Below, piece after piece: positions 55,804 to 63,914 of a DNA stretch of 64,000 bases. Location of the stretch: assembly GCF_001705435.1 (NCBI RefSeq), contig NZ_MDEN01000065.1, forward strand, positions 186,001-250,000, given 5' to 3'. A program made the position numbers and the translations under genes. How positions within the stretch are numbered: position 1 is the first letter of the stretch; each line of letters begins with the position of its first letter. The stretch comes from Pseudomonas graminis. GTDB lineage: Bacteria > Pseudomonadota > Gammaproteobacteria > Pseudomonadales > Pseudomonadaceae. The notes beneath the pieces were generated by a model. The model searched no databases. It was given only the letters and a program-made list of their open reading frames with translations, and was not told the DNA's origin.

Positions 55804-56437
55804 GGTGCCTGGGTTTTGCAGTCGGATTCCTACTCAGCTTGAGTGCCTGTGCCACGGGTGGCTCAGTACCCCCACCTGTCAAGCTGCCATATCCGGCGTG
55901 GTATATCGGCTTCGCCGCGCCCAAACACATGGAAGTGTGGGTTGAAAGCGTCGATGTGCTCGATCAGCGGGGATACGTTTTTTTAACGTACACGCCGGAG
56001 TCGCCGGTTACACGCGAAAGCCCGAGGGCTGGCACAAGGGCACATCTGGCGGAAAACCCATCAACAACGTTGACTTACCAGACCAACTTCTTCTGCGCTG
56101 GCAGTCACTAGTGGAGCCTCAGGCTTACAAAATCAGCATCCGGATACCGCAGTGGGTACGCGATGAGATGGTGACGCCACAGCGCGTGTATTGCCGCAGT
56201 TCAAAAGAATGGATGAACGACTACCGTTTCGCGATTACGTTGGGAATGGCTCCGGGAGGTATCGTCAAAGTGTGGGTCGGTGGGCCATGCCTGAGCTTCA
56301 AAGAAGTTGGCCGCTACCAAGCCAAAGTCGAGCCCCTCGGACCCTACCGTGGCGAAAGCAAGGGCAAGTACATCCCACTCGAACCGGAGAACAAAGCCTA
56401 CGTCGACCAGCACGGAATTCCCTATGGCAGTTGGTAA
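55800..56437 (+). pseudogene. DUF2931-like immunity lipoprotein, copy 2, frameshifted at a poly-T run
   Basis: The N-terminal frame reads MRCLGFAVGFLLSLSACATGG (intact lipobox) through DVLDQRGYVF and then leaves frame. The rest of the protein continues in the +1-shifted frame (HAGVAGYTRKPEGWHKG... to GIPYGSW). The break is at a run of seven T residues near 55978-55984. Copy 3 has eight T at the same codons and stays open. One added T restores a full 212-codon gene. The start overlaps the stop of the orphan lipase tail (ATGA). Either a pseudogene or an off-state of a slippage switch. Confidence 0.85.
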
Positions 56438-56534
56438 CTCGGCCATGAGTGCTCACAAGGGGCATCACGGCACGCGACGGCTAGCGCACTTGCTGCTTTG
56501 TTCAAGGCTTACATTTGCAGACTGGGTTTCCCGA

Positions 56535-57173
56535 ATGAGGCGTCTGGTCTTTGCGGTCGGATTGCTGATCAGCCTGAGTGCCTGCGCAACGGGTAGCTCA
56601 GTACCCCCACCTGTCAAGCTGCCATATCCAGCATGGTATGTCGGTCTGGCGGCTCCCCAACATATGGAGGTGTGGGTGGAGACGGTTGATGTGATCGATC
56701 AGCGGGGTCTGGTTTTTTTTCGTGTGCATGGTGGGGTCGCGAGTTACACCGGTCAGCCGGAGGGCTGGGGAAATGGCGCGGGCAAGTCGAACCCCATCAA
56801 CAACGGCGATCTTCCTGAGCGAATCTTTCTGCGTTGGCAATCCCTGGTCGAGCCGCAAGCCTACAAGATCAGTATTCAGATACCGCAGTGGGTGCGCGAT
56901 CAGATGATCAAGCCAGAGCAAGCCTTTTGCTTATGGGCAGGCAAATGGGAGGAGGACTATCGCGACGCGATCACCCTTGGAATGGCGCCGGGGGGAATTG
57001 TTAAAGTCTGGGTGGGTGGATCTTGCTTGGGATACAAAGAAGTCGGCCGTTACCAGGCCGAAGTCGAGCCGCTCGGCCCGTACCGTGGCGCAAGCAAGGG
57101 CAAGTACATCTATCTCGAACCTGAGAACAAAGCCTACGTCGACCAGCACGGCATTCCGTATGGCAGTTGGTAA
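56535..57173 (+). CDS. DUF2931-like lipoprotein, probable immunity protein (copy 3)
   Basis: This is an intact 212-aa copy: MRRLVFAVGLLISLSACATGSS with lipobox, PYPAWYVGLAAPQHMEVWVETVDVID, the central region GWGNGAGKSNPINNGDLPERIF that differs from copies 1 and 2, then ITLGMAPGGIVKVWVGGSCLGY and the shared AYVDQHGIPYGSW tail. It contains the eight-T run that is broken in copy 2. ATG at 56535 overlaps the remnant GFPE-stop of a lost lipase tail. It may protect against sibling effectors with another tail; this is inferred from the array. Confidence 0.85.
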   Translation: MRRLVFAVGLLISLSACATGSSVPPPVKLPYPAWYVGLAAPQHMEVWVETVDVIDQRGLVFFRVHGGVASYTGQPEGWGNGAGKSNPINNGDLPERIFLRWQSLVEPQAYKISIQIPQWVRDQMIKPEQAFCLWAGKWEEDYRDAITLGMAPGGIVKVWVGGSCLGYKEVGRYQAEVEPLGPYRGASKGKYIYLEPENKAYVDQHGIPYGSW

Positions 57174-57390
57174 TTTCAACTGCCAAAGTTCGATGTCCGC
57201 CGATTTCCAGTTGAGTCGTGCGGGCCGTCAAATGGCACAACAATTCTGTTGCCTGATACAGCGCCTTCGCCAGCAAACAAGCTCCTACACCCGAATGCAC
57301 TTCCAAAGAGTGAGCAGTTCCCAGCCGCTTACAAGCAATCACCGTAAACAGATAGTGACTGAATTAAACTAACCGAGAGACTTCACAACT

Positions 57391-57654
57391 ATGAAAGACA
57401 TCATCCGCCTAGGCGACCTCACCACCCACGGCGGCGTCGTGCTTGAAGCCTTCCCGCAGACTAACCTCAACGGCAAGCCCATCGCCGGGGTAGGGCACAA
57501 CGTCAGCTGCCCGTTATGCAAAGGTATTTTCCCCATCGCCGAAGGCAGCAGCACGTACGCCGTGGATGGAGTCCCGGTTGCACTGGACGGAATGAAGACA
57601 GCGTGTGGCGCGGCCCTGATCGCCAGTGGACCGAAAGCCGCCGTCATCAGCTGA
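57391..57654 (+). CDS. PAAR-domain protein (T6SS spike tip)
   Basis: This 87-aa protein starts MKDIIRLGDLTTHGGVVLEAF and continues GHNVSCPLCKG, STYAVDGVPVALDGMKTACGAALI. It is a complete single PAAR domain with the usual His and Cys ligands. PAAR proteins cap the VgrG trimer and sharpen the T6SS spike. It lies 217 bases after immunity copy 3 on the same strand, so the locus encodes spike, lipase, immunity and tip. No C-terminal effector extension is present. Confidence 0.93.
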   Translation: MKDIIRLGDLTTHGGVVLEAFPQTNLNGKPIAGVGHNVSCPLCKGIFPIAEGSSTYAVDGVPVALDGMKTACGAALIASGPKAAVIS

Positions 57655-58010
57655 TGATCCACCTGCGCGACCCGCTCCATGTCCCCACGAAAAATCTTCA
57701 TGGTCATCGACGGTGCAATGCCGTCGATCCAACTCCTGACAACTCTCCATTCAGATCGCTTAGGGTCGCGAAATTCAATTCGTTCGGCTGTCGTTTAAAT
57801 AACAGACCACCTGTCGGGACACGCCCACCGTTATTAAACTTTAAGCGCCACACCATTGGTCGGGCCTATTTTCGCTTTCCTGAATTACACCACCCCCGAT
57901 CTCTCTTTATATCTGTGCGTTCTGCTTAGTTGACCGATCGCCGTACTAAAAAAGCTGAACTTGTCGTTAAACATCCTGATATCAAAATAGCCTGAGAAGG
58001 GAGTAACACT
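57655..58010. other. 356-bp AT-richer gap between PAAR and the catalase fragment
   Basis: The second half (57780-58000) is clearly richer in A and T. A 39-codon frame at 57679-57798 begins MSPRKIFMVIDGAMPSIQLL with no visible ribosome site and no recognised family; it could be the start of a lost downstream gene. The catalase promoter must lie near the right end; GAAGGGAG at 57996-58003 is its ribosome site. Nothing else is supported. Confidence 0.4.
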
Positions 58011-58398
58011 ATGTTCCTGCACAATAAACGTCTCCAATACACGGTTCGCGTCGCCGAGCCTAATCCGGGTCTGGCCAATCTGCTTCTGGAGCAGTTCGGT
58101 GGCGCCCAGGGCGAGCTGGCCGCGGCCACTCGTTACTTCACTCAAGCGTTGGCCGAAGAAGATCCAGGTCGCAAGGACCTGTTGCTGGACATCGCCACCG
58201 AGGAATTGAGCCACCTTGAGATCATTGGCTCGATCATCGTGATGCTCAACAAAGGCGCCAAAGGCAAACTGGCCGAAGGCGTGCAAGCCGAAGGCGAGCT
58301 GTACCGTGACATCAACGGTGCCGGCAATGATTCGCACATCACCAGCCTGCTGTACGGCGGTGGCGCTCCGCTGGTCAACTCCGCGGGCGTGCCATGGA
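58011..58398 (+). pseudogene. Manganese catalase-like gene, truncated by a transposon
   Basis: The first 129 codons are typical of a Mn-catalase/KatN-like protein: MFLHNKRLQYTVRVAEPNPGLANLLLEQFGGAQGELAAATRYFTQAL, then the metal-ligand helix DIATEELSHLEIIGSII, ending GAPLVNSAGVPW. Family members run to about 280 residues, so over half is missing, including later metal ligands. At 58399 the frame enters the transposon inverted repeat and adds 21 foreign codons before stopping near 58463. The 3' half is not found beyond the other end of the element. A strong ribosome site (GAAGGGAG) precedes ATG 58011. Confidence 0.85.
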
Positions 58399-58436
58399 GG
58401 GGAGCCGAGAGAATTCGGAAAAAATCGTACGCTAAG
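58399..58436. repeat. Left terminal inverted repeat of the Tn3-family element
   Basis: The 38-bp end reads GGGGAGCCGAGAGAATTCGG followed by the AT-rich middle and CGTACGCTAAG. The tnpA stop codon (58432-58434) falls inside it, as is common in Tn3-family elements. Confidence 0.92.
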
Positions 58437-61398
58437 GCTTTCCGAGCTGTCGTAACGGCCTGAATTTCCCTTCCTCCAGCTTGCGGCTCTGCCGCCAGAC
58501 GTAATCGCCGGTCAGGTTAATGTGCTCCCAGCCCAGCGGCGACAGATATTGATACATATCGGTATTCACCGGCTTTCCGGCGTCAGTCAGCCCTTGGGTT
58601 GCCCGCTCCAGGTAGACGGTGTTCCACAGCACGATAGCGGCGGTCACCAAGTTCAGTCCGCTGGCCCTATAGCGCTGCTGTTCGAAGCTGCGATCCCTGA
58701 TTTCACCAAGGCGGTTGAAGAACACCGCCCTGGCCAGGGCATTGCGCGCCTCGCCCTTGTTCAATCCAGCGTGCACGCGACGACGCAACTCGACACTTTG
58801 CAGCCAGTCGAGGATAAACAGCGTGCGCTCGATCCGGCCCAGCTCCCGCAGGGCCACGGCCAGGCCGTTCTGACGTGGATAGCTGCCCAGCTTGCGCAGC
58901 ATCAACGAGGCAGTGACGGTGCCCTGTTTGATCGACGCGGCCAGACGCAGAATCTCGTCCCAGTGAGCGCGGACGTGCTTAATGTTCAGCGTGCCGCCGA
59001 TCATTGGGCGCAGCGTCGGGTAGTCCTGTACGCTCTGCGGGACATACAGTTTGGTTTCGCCCAGGTCGCGGATGCGCGGGGCAAAACGAAAGCCCAGCAG
59101 ATGCATCAGGGCGAAGACATGATCGGTGAAGCCAGCCGTGTCGGTGTAGTGCTCCTCGATCCGCAGATCCGACTCGTGATACAGCAGACCATCGAGCACA
59201 TAGGTCGAATCCCGCACTCCGACATTCACCACTCGGGTACTGAACGGCGCGTACTGATCGGAGATATGGGTATAGAACAGCCGCCCTGGTTCGTTGCCGT
59301 ATTTCGGGTTGACGTGCCCGGTGCTTTCGCCTCGACCGCCTGCACGGAAGCGCTGGCCATCGGAGGATGAGGTGGTGCCGTCTCCCCAGTTGGCCGCAAA
59401 GGTGTGGTTGAACTGATTGTTGACCAATTCAGCCAGAGCCGCCGAGTAGGTTTCGTCACGGATGTGCCAGGCTTGCAGCCAAGACAGCTTGGCGTAGGTC
59501 ATACCCGGACTCGACTCGGCCATTTTCGTCAGCCCAATGTTGATGGCGTCACCAAGGATTGCTGACAGTAACAGCGTTCGATCCTTGGCCTGAGCACCAT
59601 CCTTCAGGTGGGTAAAGTGACGGGTGAATCCTGTCCACTCATCCACGTCCATCAGCAGCTCGGTAATCTTGATGCGCGGTAGTAGCTGACTGGTCTTGTC
59701 GATCAGCGCCTGGGCGGTGACCGGTACTGCCGCATCCAGCGGCGTGATCTTCAGTCCGGACTCTGTGAGGATCGCGTCGGGGAGTTCATTGTCCTTGGCC
59801 AGCTTGGCGACGGTCGCCAGTTGCTGCTCTAGCAGCTGCAAGCGCTCCTCTAGGTACTGGTCGCTGTTGGGATTGGTCGCCAATGGCAGCGCCTGTTCCT
59901 TCTTGAGCGCGGCAAACTTCGCGGGCGGCAGCAGGTAATCTTCAAAGTCACGAAACTGCCGTGAGCCCTTGACCCAAATGTCGCCGGAACGCAGCGCGTT
60001 TTTCAGTTCAGACAAGGCGCAGATTTCGTAAAAACGCCGGTCAATGCCTTCCGGCGTGATCACCAGCGGTTTCCAGCGCGGCTTGATGAACGCAGTTGGT
60101 GCGTCCGATGGCACCTTGCGCAGGTTGTCTGCGTTCATCTCGCGCAGCTGCTGGATGGCATCCAGCACACGTTGAGCTGCCGGTGCGGCCCGGAGTTGAA
60201 GCACCTCCAGAAAGGCTGGAGTGTAGCGGCGCAGAGTATTGAAGTTTTCGCTGACCAGGTGCAAATGGTCGAAGGTTTCGGGACGGGCCAGTAGCTCGGC
60301 GTCGGTCACACTCTGGGCGAATTCGTCCCAGGGGATGACCGCCTCGATGGCGGCGAACGGATCGCCACCGGTAGTTTTGGCCTCCAGCAAGGCCTGACCT
60401 ATCTTCGAGTACAAGCGAACCTTGTCGTTGATCGCCTTGCCCTGTTTCTGAAATTGCTGCTGATGCTTGTTCTTGGCGCTGCTGAACAGCTTGACTAGGA
60501 TGCGGTCGTGTAGATCCACCAGTTCATCGGTCACTGTCGCGGTGCTTTCCAGCACCACGGCAACCAAGGTGGCGTAGCGCCGTTCGTTCTCGAACTTGCC
60601 AAGATCCTGCGGCGTCATCTGCCCACCTTCGCGGGCAAGCTTGAGCAAGCGGTTCTGGTGGATATGCCGGTCGAGCCCTTCGGGCAGGGCCACCAGTTGA
60701 AAAATCTTCAGCCGCTCGATGTGCTCCATCATGTGCCGCGAATTCGGTTTCAACGGTGACTGCCGTAGCCAGGTCAACCAGGTACTATTGCTGCCTGTCT
60801 TGATGGTCAGCAGTTCGTCGAGTTTGTTGCGATGCTGCTGGCTTAGCGGCTCGATCAAAGCACGGTAGATCCTCCGGTTCGCTCGCGCCACTGCTTCGGA
60901 GCAGGCCCGGTCGATCACCGTCAGGGTCGGCAAAATCCGCCGTTGCTGACGCAGACTCTCCAGAGCCTGCCCAGCCAGTAACAAACCTTTGTCGGTCTGC
61001 TGGGCCAGGTTGGTCAGCTCACGTACCAGGGCGCGAAAGTCTGACAGCCCGAACGGCAACAAGCCCAGGTAGGTTCGCAACTCCTGGGCATGTTCACGGC
61101 GGGTGACATCGCGCTCACCGTACTTCGCCCAGCTTTCGGGCGCAGCCTGAACCTGTCGTGCCACCCACTCAATGACCGGATCTGGCAGCACGCTGTCGCT
61201 GGACAGCGCGTAACCGGGGTAGCGCAGCAGGCAGAGTTGCACGGCAAAGCCGAGACGATTGGCATCACCCCGTCGCTGACGGATCAGCGACAGGTCGGAC
61301 TCGTTGAAGGTGTAATAGCGGATCAGATCGTCCTGGCTTTCCGGCAGCGCAAGCAAAGTCTCGCGCTCAGAAGCCGAGAGTATCGAGCGACGGGGCAT
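58432..61398 (-). CDS. tnpA: Tn3-family transposase TnpA
   Basis: This 988-aa protein is a full-length DDE transposase of the Tn3 family. It starts MPRRSILSASERETLLALPESQDDLIRYYTF and has the long helical DUF4158-like N-terminus (about 1-165). The catalytic domain includes WGDGTTSSSDGQRF, HYTDTAGFTDHVFALMHLLGFRFAPRIRDL and LRELGRIERTLFILDW, which likely carry the acidic triad. It ends NLTGDYVWRQSRKLEEGKFRPLRQLGKP, with its stop inside the left terminal repeat. The frame is unbroken, so cointegrate formation may still occur. Confidence 0.94.
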   Translation of the reverse strand: MPRRSILSASERETLLALPESQDDLIRYYTFNESDLSLIRQRRGDANRLGFAVQLCLLRYPGYALSSDSVLPDPVIEWVARQVQAAPESWAKYGERDVTRREHAQELRTYLGLLPFGLSDFRALVRELTNLAQQTDKGLLLAGQALESLRQQRRILPTLTVIDRACSEAVARANRRIYRALIEPLSQQHRNKLDELLTIKTGSNSTWLTWLRQSPLKPNSRHMMEHIERLKIFQLVALPEGLDRHIHQNRLLKLAREGGQMTPQDLGKFENERRYATLVAVVLESTATVTDELVDLHDRILVKLFSSAKNKHQQQFQKQGKAINDKVRLYSKIGQALLEAKTTGGDPFAAIEAVIPWDEFAQSVTDAELLARPETFDHLHLVSENFNTLRRYTPAFLEVLQLRAAPAAQRVLDAIQQLREMNADNLRKVPSDAPTAFIKPRWKPLVITPEGIDRRFYEICALSELKNALRSGDIWVKGSRQFRDFEDYLLPPAKFAALKKEQALPLATNPNSDQYLEERLQLLEQQLATVAKLAKDNELPDAILTESGLKITPLDAAVPVTAQALIDKTSQLLPRIKITELLMDVDEWTGFTRHFTHLKDGAQAKDRTLLLSAILGDAINIGLTKMAESSPGMTYAKLSWLQAWHIRDETYSAALAELVNNQFNHTFAANWGDGTTSSSDGQRFRAGGRGESTGHVNPKYGNEPGRLFYTHISDQYAPFSTRVVNVGVRDSTYVLDGLLYHESDLRIEEHYTDTAGFTDHVFALMHLLGFRFAPRIRDLGETKLYVPQSVQDYPTLRPMIGGTLNIKHVRAHWDEILRLAASIKQGTVTASLMLRKLGSYPRQNGLAVALRELGRIERTLFILDWLQSVELRRRVHAGLNKGEARNALARAVFFNRLGEIRDRSFEQQRYRASGLNLVTAAIVLWNTVYLERATQGLTDAGKPVNTDMYQYLSPLGWEHINLTGDYVWRQSRKLEEGKFRPLRQLGKP

Positions 61399-61401
61399 GT
61401 A

Positions 61402-61951
61402 TCAGTCATCCGTGCGTAGGTACTGGTAAAGGGTTTCCCTACTTATACCGAACTCACGGGCTAGCTGGGCCTTTGGTTCACCGACAGCGGCCCGTTGCCG
61501 GACTGCGACAGTCTGTTCGTCGGACAGGGCTTTTTTACGAGCCCGGTAACCGCCGCGTTGCTTGGCCTGGGCGATTCGCTCGCGAATGAGCGCTCGCTCG
61601 AACTCGGCGAAGGCTCCCATGACCGACAGCATCAGGTTGGCCATCGGCGAATCACCTCCCGTGAATACCAGCCCTTCCTTATAAAACTCGATACGCACGC
61701 CGAGCTTGGTCATTTTTTTGCACCAGGCGGCGCAGGTCATCCAGGTTGCGGGCCAAGTGATCCATGCTGTGTACCACGACCGTATCACCTTCACGGACGA
61801 AGCCAAGCATGGCCTCCGGTTACGGACGCTGGGTATCCTTGGCAGAGGCCTTGTCGGTGAACAGTTTGTTCACCTCGTTTTGTTTCAGCTGACATTTCGG
61901 GTTCTGTTCGTAGCTGTTGACCCGGACATAGCCGATACGTTGCCCCTGCAA
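61402..61951 (-). pseudogene. tnpR: Serine resolvase TnpR, inactivated
   Basis: Read on the minus strand from a TTG at 61951, the protein begins LQGQRIGYVRVNSYEQNPKCQL. Resolvases have RVS here, so the catalytic Ser is replaced by Asn. After KDTQRP there is a TAA stop where a Glu/Leu codon is expected. The frame then resumes as EAMLGFVREGDTVVVHSMDHLARNLDDLRRLVQK and is broken again at a run of seven A residues (61716-61722), one more than needed for QKMTKLG. The C-terminal half is intact (GDSPMANLMLSVMGAFAEFERALIRERIAQAKQRGGYR and an HTH). Three independent lesions make it non-functional. It ends four bases before tnpA. Confidence 0.9.
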
Positions 61952-61963
61952 GGGGCCTCCCTA

Positions 61964-62152
61964 GGCTATGTAGATGAACTTACAGCAGCACCTACCACGC
62001 TGCTGACCAATCCGCGCATTGGCGAACGACTAGAAGAGTTCGAACCAAGGGATGTACGCCGAATTCAGATCGGCCAATACGAGATGCGTTACGAGATAGT
62101 GGATTCCACTATCTACCTGCTGCGCCTGTGGCACACCCGCGAAGACCGATAG
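61964..62152 (+). pseudogene. C-terminal fragment of a RelE/ParE-family toxin
   Basis: About 62 codons read GYVDELTAAPTTLLTNPRIGERLEEFEPRDVRRIQIGQYEMRYEIVDSTIYLLRLWHTREDR, the second half of a ParE-like toxin. The N-terminal helices and any start codon are missing, and the usual upstream antitoxin gene is absent. Instead, the sequence abuts the start of the dead resolvase. Toxin-antitoxin pairs next to the resolvase are known passengers of Tn3-family transposons, so this is a remnant of such a module, probably lost by the same deletion. Confidence 0.8.
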
Positions 62153-62213
62153 GTTTTGGCTGGGCCAGGAACGGAACACATCAAACTGGCGAGCCTATGA
62201 CTGATCGGAAAAC

Positions 62214-62251
62214 CTTAGCGTACGATTTTTTCCGAATTCTGTAGGCTCCCC
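62214..62251. repeat. Right terminal inverted repeat of the Tn3-family element
   Basis: Read inward from 62251, it starts GGGGAGCCTACAGAATTCGG and ends CGTACGCTAAG. It differs from the left end at positions 9 and 11 only. Confidence 0.92.
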
Positions 62252-62275
62252 TCGTTAGTTTTCTAAGAGGTTGTC

Positions 62276-62959
62276 ATGGGCACGACCAAACCGTTTGAGG
62301 TCCGCGATAGCTGGGTCCTAGTCGACACCATGGTGGACACCTATTGTGAAATCGCGGAGGAGGCGTTTGGCTCCTTATTGTTCGAGCAGGCCAATCCGGT
62401 CCCGAGGCATGAATGGCCCGTCGACTCGACAGCCTACGCCGAGCAGAAAACTAGAAAAAATGTAGCAGCCATAAAAACCGTCGTCTTCTGCGCGATGGCC
62501 TTGGAAGCTGCGGCGTTTGAATTCGCCACCCTCCAGCTGGGAGAGCCCCTAGCCAAAAATTATCTAGATAAGCTGGATGTGGTGGGTAAATGGCTAGTCG
62601 TCCCACGCTTGGTTTGTGGTCGATCGCTGAATGAGGACGGCCCTGCTATCAATGGCCTGAAGAGCCTGGTCAAAGAACGTAACGCTCTGGTGCATCACAA
62701 ATCCAAAGAATGGAACGGCAAGCACGTACACCTGGACGAAGTGGATGCCCAAAGAAAACAGCTCGAACAACTCCAAGCTTCTAATGCATTCAAAACGCTG
62801 GTCCTGCTTTCGTTGGAGCTGAATGCGGTGCTGCAAGCCGTGGGTCCGCTGCCACCTTTTGAGGATAGTTGGATACACGCTACCCCATGCAATCCGCTCG
62901 TAGCGCAAGTGATCCACCGCTGCCGCGAGGTTCATCGCAATAACTGGCAAGGGGTATGA
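62276..62959 (+). CDS. Unrecognised 227-aa protein with an RNALVH (HEPN-like) motif
   Basis: I do not recognise a named family. The protein is soluble and mostly helical by appearance, with no signal peptide. Residues about 135-150 read SLVKERNALVHHKSK. An Arg, four residues and a His (RNALVH) is the form seen in HEPN-type ribonucleases and related helical proteins, though that alone is weak evidence. ATG at 62276 has AAGAGG upstream and lies only 25 bases outside the right end of the transposon. Its stop is one base before the GTG start of a tyrosine recombinase, so the two are probably co-translated. Confidence 0.8.
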   Translation: MGTTKPFEVRDSWVLVDTMVDTYCEIAEEAFGSLLFEQANPVPRHEWPVDSTAYAEQKTRKNVAAIKTVVFCAMALEAAAFEFATLQLGEPLAKNYLDKLDVVGKWLVVPRLVCGRSLNEDGPAINGLKSLVKERNALVHHKSKEWNGKHVHLDEVDAQRKQLEQLQASNAFKTLVLLSLELNAVLQAVGPLPPFEDSWIHATPCNPLVAQVIHRCREVHRNNWQGV

Positions 62960-62960
62960 C

Positions 62961-63914
62961 GTGACTGGAATTGTTACCCAGCAAGAACGCAGGCTAACCG
63001 CTGCGGAATTCCAGCACTTGGCCACCGTGCCGGCGGCCGTCGAGTGGTTCGCCAATATCGACAACCTGCGCACCCGGCGTGCGTACCAGGGCGATCTTGA
63101 GGACTTCTGCCGTTTCGTGGGCTTGGCGACTGCAGACGAATTTCGCTCGGTAACCCGGGCGCACGTACTGGCCTGGCGCGCAGATCTGGAGCGCCGGGGC
63201 CTAGCCGGCGCAACCATCCGCCGCAAACTGGCGGCGCTGGCCAGCCTCTATGACCACCTGCTCAACAGTAATGCGGTCACCGGCGGCAATCCGGTGCATG
63301 GCGTCAAACGATCCCGTATCGAAACCAATGAAGGAAAAACGCCGGCGCTCGGTGATCACCAGGCCAAGGCCCTGCTCGATGCGCCAGATCCGGACACGCT
63401 CAAAGGTAAGCGCGATCGGGCGCTTCTGGCGGTGCTGCTGTACCACGGGCTGCGCCGCGAAGAGGCCGCGCAGCTGATGCTCGCCGACCTGCAGGAGCGT
63501 CGAGGCATCAAGCACATGCGCATCCACGGCAAGGGCGGCAAACTGCGCTTTCTGCCGTTGCATCCGGTGGCCACTGAACGCATCTACATCTACCTGGAAG
63601 CGTCCGACCATGATCACCAGGACGGCAAGGCTCCCCTCTTCCACCCGCTGCGCGGCCGCACAACGGGCGCAGGGATCAGCGCCGATGGCATCTACGCAGT
63701 GGTAGGGCATTACGCCAAGGCTGCGGGGATAGAGGTTGCGGGGCTGGGGGTGCACGGGTTGCGCGCTACAGCGGCAACGAATGCCCTGGAGCACGAAGCG
63801 GATATCGCGAAGGTGCAGGCCTGGCTGGGCCACCCCAATATCAGCACGACGCGGATCTACGATCGCCGGCAGAACCGGCCTGAGGACTCACCCACGTTCA
63901 GGGTGAAGTATTGA
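62961..63914 (+). CDS. Tyrosine recombinase/site-specific integrase
   Basis: This 317-aa protein has an N-terminal SAM-like core-binding domain (NIDNLRTRRAYQGDLEDFCRFVG, residues about 30-110). The catalytic domain has all main residues: Arg in YHGLRREEAAQL, Lys in GKGGKLRFLPL, His-x-x-Arg in VHGLRATAATNALE, His in WLGHPNISTTRIYD and the nucleophile Tyr in IYD. It starts at GTG 62961 with AAGGGG upstream and is coupled to the preceding unknown gene. It resembles XerC/D-like recombinases of mobile elements. Its target site is not identified. Confidence 0.92.
   Translation: MTGIVTQQERRLTAAEFQHLATVPAAVEWFANIDNLRTRRAYQGDLEDFCRFVGLATADEFRSVTRAHVLAWRADLERRGLAGATIRRKLAALASLYDHLLNSNAVTGGNPVHGVKRSRIETNEGKTPALGDHQAKALLDAPDPDTLKGKRDRALLAVLLYHGLRREEAAQLMLADLQERRGIKHMRIHGKGGKLRFLPLHPVATERIYIYLEASDHDHQDGKAPLFHPLRGRTTGAGISADGIYAVVGHYAKAAGIEVAGLGVHGLRATAATNALEHEADIAKVQAWLGHPNISTTRIYDRRQNRPEDSPTFRVKY

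Larger units (their letters stand above)
53911..57173 (+). repeat. Serially duplicated effector-tail/immunity array
   Basis: A unit of about 1.23 kb (lipase C-terminus plus immunity lipoprotein) spans roughly 53911-55142 and recurs, diverged, at 55211-56437. The final 72 bases of immunity copies 1 and 2 look identical. A third immunity gene (56535-57173) is preceded by a vestige of the lipase tail: GGGTTTCCCGAATGA encodes GFPE-stop, matching GYPE-stop in units 1 and 2. Unique spacers of 60-100 bases separate the units. The order is VgrG-lipase, immunity 1, orphan tail, immunity 2 (broken), tail vestige, immunity 3. Confidence 0.9.
58399..62251. mobile_element. Tn3-family transposon, 3853 bp, resolution-defective remnant
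   Basis: The element is bounded by 38-bp terminal inverted repeats starting GGGGAGCC and ending TACGCTAAG, with only two mismatches between the ends. It holds an intact TnpA on the minus strand, a decayed TnpR resolvase on the same strand, and a fragment of a ParE-like toxin on the plus strand. The 5-bp flanks differ (ATGGA left, TCGTT right), so there is no target duplication. This suggests a deletion or recombination at one end after insertion. It interrupts a Mn-catalase gene. Confidence 0.93.

Noticed and set aside
61706..62152. 148-aa plus-strand frame read as one gene
   Set aside because: Its first half is antisense to the resolvase; only the last 62 codons resemble a ParE-like toxin, so only that part is annotated.
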